Shown here: positions 12,827 to 14,682 of the stretch, piece after piece
How the letters are laid out: every line of letters begins with the position of its first letter
Numbering within the stretch: the first letter of the stretch is position 1
NCBI GenBank assembly: GCA_011053245.1
Contig: DRGS01000158.1
Coordinates: forward strand, 1 to 14,682
DNA length: 14,682 bases
Direction of reading: 5' to 3'
From: Phycisphaerales bacterium
GTDB lineage: Bacteria; Planctomycetota; Phycisphaerae; Sedimentisphaerales; Anaerohalosphaeraceae
The notes under the pieces: model-generated
The model's database searches: none
What the model saw: only the letters and a program-made list of their open reading frames with translations
What the model was told of the DNA's origin: nothing
Program-made: the position numbers and the translations under genes

Positions 12827-14137
12827 TTACAGAAACAATGACCAAACGGACCACAGTATAAAAACTGTGGGAAATGCGAAACGGCACCAATGATCAACTT
12901 CAATAGCAATTTTCACCTTTTCTCTCAGAGCCAGGTTAGTCGTTACGATCACCTCGGCCAGCGTTAAAAACACAAGGAAAGTGCTGCCCAAAGTGAAATA
13001 GTCCAGCCGTGTCATATAAGGCAAGCGAGGGATCAGGTTCCCAAGCATGAATCGATATGCTATCAGGGTCAGCATGGAACTTGTGGCTACTCCTATCTGG
13101 GCACCGGCATTGGATGGATCGATATAGAGAGACCCCCACGACATCATGACGATCAAAATCAGTGGTACGATTACCTGCCAGACATAATAGACTGTATAAC
13201 GCTTGGCTGTGAATTCGAACACGAATCCGGCTACTTCAATATCTTCGGTAGGTTTATATGGACGAACTTCGGCTGTATATTCGGTGACTTTCCAGTCCGG
13301 GAGCGAAAGCTCATGGTACATAGCTCCGCCGATTATTTTCGGATCTCTGATTGCCGGGGCAGGTGCAAACTGCACCTCTTGGGGTGTAGCGCCTGGTGAT
13401 ACAAATTGGATAGTAAAATCGTGCTGATCAAACGGAAACTTTGACAATTTAAGCGGCTGCGACAAGGGACCGGTGTAGCGTTGGATATATGTAACTGTAC
13501 CGTCAGCAGAGACTTTTACTACTTCGGGTAACGATTTTTGCGTAATCCCCCCCCGGTTGACAATCAATACATCCGGGTTCCACACTTCCGTAAGCGGGAT
13601 CGTTTTGACACCGCCAGCATGAGCCAGACGCTTGTCTTTCCAATTCAATCGAACAAAAACATTTGCGGTGAAACTCTGGGCTGCGCCATCGATCTTATCG
13701 ATATCTATTACGAATACGAAGAAGTTAACGTTTGTTGGCTCCCACCATCCCTCGGGACGTTTGGCCCTGAGTTCAGCTTTTTGAGCTGCTTTTTCTTCGG
13801 CTTTTTCTACTGCTTTTTCGGCTGCTTTTTCCACCGCTTCTTCTGTAACCTTTTCCGCCACTTTTTCGGCAGCCTTCTCTACTGCCTCTACCGCCTCTTC
13901 TGTCGCCTTTTCCATAGCCTTTTCGGCGGCTTTTTCTACGGCCTCTTCAGAGACCTTTTCTACAGTTTTTTTGACAGCCTTCTCTACAACCTTTTTCGCA
14001 GCTTTTTCAATATCGGTCTTATCTGCGTTCACAGAGTCTTTATCGCCATTAGCTCCGAAAGCCGCATAAGCAAAACAACACATCATGGAAATTGCAACAA
14101 CAACCATTTTATTAATATTTGCTCTGATATCTCCCAT
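12827..14137 (-). CDS. Prokaryotic pentameric ligand-gated ion channel with N-terminal coiled-coil extension
   Basis: A 436-aa Cys-loop-receptor-family channel of the inner membrane. Residues 1-29 look like a signal peptide (KMVVVAISMMCCFAYAAFG). Residues 43-124 are an Ala/Glu/Lys repeat (VEKAAEKA, TEEAVEKA) predicted as one long helix or coiled coil. The ligand-binding domain spans about 131-312: FVRLNWKDKRL, VWNPDVLIVNRG (loop A), and KFPFDQHDFTIQF, the Pro-loop lacking the eukaryotic cysteines. M1 is 317-339 (VWQVIVPLILIVMMSW), M2 344-366 (AQIGVATSSMLTLIAY), the M2-M3 loop NLIPRLPYMTRLD, M3 about 380-402, and M4 417-436 ending the protein. The M2-M3 loop closely resembles ELIC. M2 has Ala at -1' and Gly at 2', without an acidic ring. 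The start is ATG 14137 after GGAA; TTG 14149 would add four codons. The ligand is unknown. Confidence 0.93.
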   Translation of the reverse strand: MGDIRANINKMVVVAISMMCCFAYAAFGANGDKDSVNADKTDIEKAAKKVVEKAVKKTVEKVSEEAVEKAAEKAMEKATEEAVEAVEKAAEKVAEKVTEEAVEKAAEKAVEKAEEKAAQKAELRAKRPEGWWEPTNVNFFVFVIDIDKIDGAAQSFTANVFVRLNWKDKRLAHAGGVKTIPLTEVWNPDVLIVNRGGITQKSLPEVVKVSADGTVTYIQRYTGPLSQPLKLSKFPFDQHDFTIQFVSPGATPQEVQFAPAPAIRDPKIIGGAMYHELSLPDWKVTEYTAEVRPYKPTEDIEVAGFVFEFTAKRYTVYYVWQVIVPLILIVMMSWGSLYIDPSNAGAQIGVATSSMLTLIAYRFMLGNLIPRLPYMTRLDYFTLGSTFLVFLTLAEVIVTTNLALREKVKIAIEVDHWCRFAFPTVFILWSVWSLFL

Positions 14138-14210
14138 CTTAATTTCCAATAAAAATAGAGATCAATAGTCCTTAGCATTATATTTATTTTGGAAAAAGGA
14201 ACTGGATCTG
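14086..14210. repeat. Left arm of a perfect inverted repeat (at least 125 bp)
   Basis: Every base from 14086 to 14210 is the reverse complement of 14682 back to 14558. The arm covers the first 17 codons of the channel gene, the 46-bp gap, and the last nine codons of the upstream beta-barrel gene including its stop. Identity stops sharply at 14211. The other end cannot be seen because the right arm reaches the window edge. Confidence 0.98.
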
Positions 14211-14570
14211 GAACTGCAATTGCCAATCTGCTCCGGTTTCCGGGGACTCTACATTGTAAAAGGCACGCAAAGAGGCGTTGACCGGCTGTTTGCCAACTTT
14301 GAATACCCTACCAAAACCGCCGCCGATCGGTACGGTCCATACATTGCCGTTGTCCGCCGACCAGTTTGCCGTGATAACCGGATTACTGGTAAGGTACCAG
14401 CCGTCTTCGAGATTATAGTTAATAAACGGCTGAAGAGAGGTAAGGTTTACTTCATGATCGCTTCCGGAATACGACCAGAGATGAGTTGCCAGACCACCGT
14501 ATACCCATGGGCCTTTCATTTGCAATGCGACAAATGCAGGCCCGGCAGACCAGTTATCAGATCCAGTTCC
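14184..14570 (-). pseudogene. 5'-truncated outer-membrane beta-barrel protein gene (C-terminal part)
   Basis: The visible product, about 129 residues, is the C-terminal half of a beta-barrel-like protein. Alternating hydrophobic and polar residues, GTGSDNWSAGPAFVALQ, GPWVYGGLATHLWSYSG, LQPFINYNLEDGWYLTSNP, WTVPIGGGFGRVFKVGKQPV, and a final strand ending FQIQFLFPK recall a family of putative outer-membrane transporter proteins, which normally have over 250 residues and a signal peptide. The N-terminal half is missing: homology seems to begin at GTGSD, and upstream of 14570 the sequence becomes the mirror copy of the gene's own 3' flank. An in-frame TTG at 14579 gives an open frame but no ribosome site or signal peptide, so the fragment as shown cannot be exported. 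Its stop is 46 bp from the channel start, so the intact gene and the channel were probably an operon. Confidence 0.6.
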
Positions 14571-14682
14571 TTTTTCCAAAATAAATATAATGCTAAGGAC
14601 TATTGATCTCTATTTTTATTGGAAATTAAGATGGGAGATATCAGAGCAAATATTAATAAAATGGTTGTTGTTGCAATTTCCA
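14558..14682. repeat. Right arm of the perfect inverted repeat, cut by the window edge
   Basis: This is the exact reverse complement of 14086-14210, separated from it by 347 bp of unique sequence. The first 13 bases (14558-14570) are complementary to GGAACTGGATCTG at 14198-14210, and part of this stretch also seems to belong to the native beta-barrel reading frame (GTGSD). The junction therefore probably lies in a short stretch of pre-existing inverted microhomology. Confidence 0.98.
14631..14682 (+). pseudogene. Mirror copy of the ion-channel gene start (partial, runs off window)
   Basis: ATG 14631 opens MGDIRANINKMVVVAIS on the plus strand, identical in DNA to the first 17 codons of the minus-strand channel gene, with the same upstream GGAAATTAAG. 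It runs off the window. It is either the beginning of a second, inverted channel gene or the end of a chimeric read or contig; the sequence cannot decide. Confidence 0.7.

Noticed and set aside
12851..12870. Perfect palindrome CCACAGT/ACTGTGG near the convergent ends of prmC and the channel gene, considered as a terminator.
   Set aside because: It lies within the channel's last codons (M4 helix) and has no T tract on either strand after it.
13780..14030. DNA tandem repeat or CRISPR-like array suggested by recurring CTTTTTC and GCCTTTTC units.
   Set aside because: The repetition is the degenerate coding of the protein's EKA repeats with irregular spacing; there are no uniform repeats or spacers.
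13538..14152. 204-codon plus-strand frame rich in Phe, Leu and Cys opposite the ion-channel gene.
   Set aside because: It is the antisense image of the channel's Ala/Glu/Lys repeat, with no ribosome site and the composition expected of such a shadow.

Overview
The window is 14.7 kb of bacterial DNA with moderate GC, tightly packed except for one 738-bp AT-rich gap. It looks like a Gram-negative, carbohydrate-degrading bacterium, most likely a planctomycete of the Phycisphaerae type or a relative. That placement is inferred from protein style (secreted sialate O-acetylesterase, Gfo/Idh oxidoreductase, a short ECF sigma/membrane protein/secreted protein cassette, DUF1638, DUF1805); no rRNA or other phylogenetic marker is present to prove it.

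Left part (1-3285): rlmN on the minus strand, then a small secreted Tyr/Arg-rich protein on the plus strand. A 738-bp stretch without a normal gene follows, holding very strong Shine-Dalgarno sequences, mini-ORFs and an intrinsic terminator. Next comes a DUF438/hemerythrin-like protein whose 3' region folds into several hairpins ending in a long-stem terminator.

Middle (3286-7691): a sialate O-acetylesterase with its own sigma70-type promoter and a DUF1805 protein directly behind it, then a three-gene unit (ECF sigma factor, single-span membrane protein in the anti-sigma position, secreted protein) linked by an ATGA overlap and a 2-nt gap.

Right-middle (7692-12808): a minus-strand pair, rsmE then a Gfo/Idh/MocA oxidoreductase, joined by ATGA; a plus-strand pair, DUF1638 then mntP, joined by TAATG; then tatD and prmC, each with a promoter placed so close to the ATG that its mRNA should be leaderless or nearly so. 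With rlmN, rsmE and prmC, three methyltransferases acting on the translation machinery lie in this window.

Right end (12809-14682): the most unusual part. A prokaryotic pentameric ligand-gated ion channel (Cys-loop receptor family) carries an N-terminal Ala/Glu/Lys-rich helical repeat of about 80 residues and a pore helix without the acidic ring typical of cation channels. Just upstream on the same strand is the 3' part of an outer-membrane beta-barrel-like gene. That gene is cut off by a perfect inverted duplication of at least 125 bp which runs to the window edge and begins a mirror copy of the channel gene. This is either a real fold-back rearrangement or an amplification/assembly chimera.
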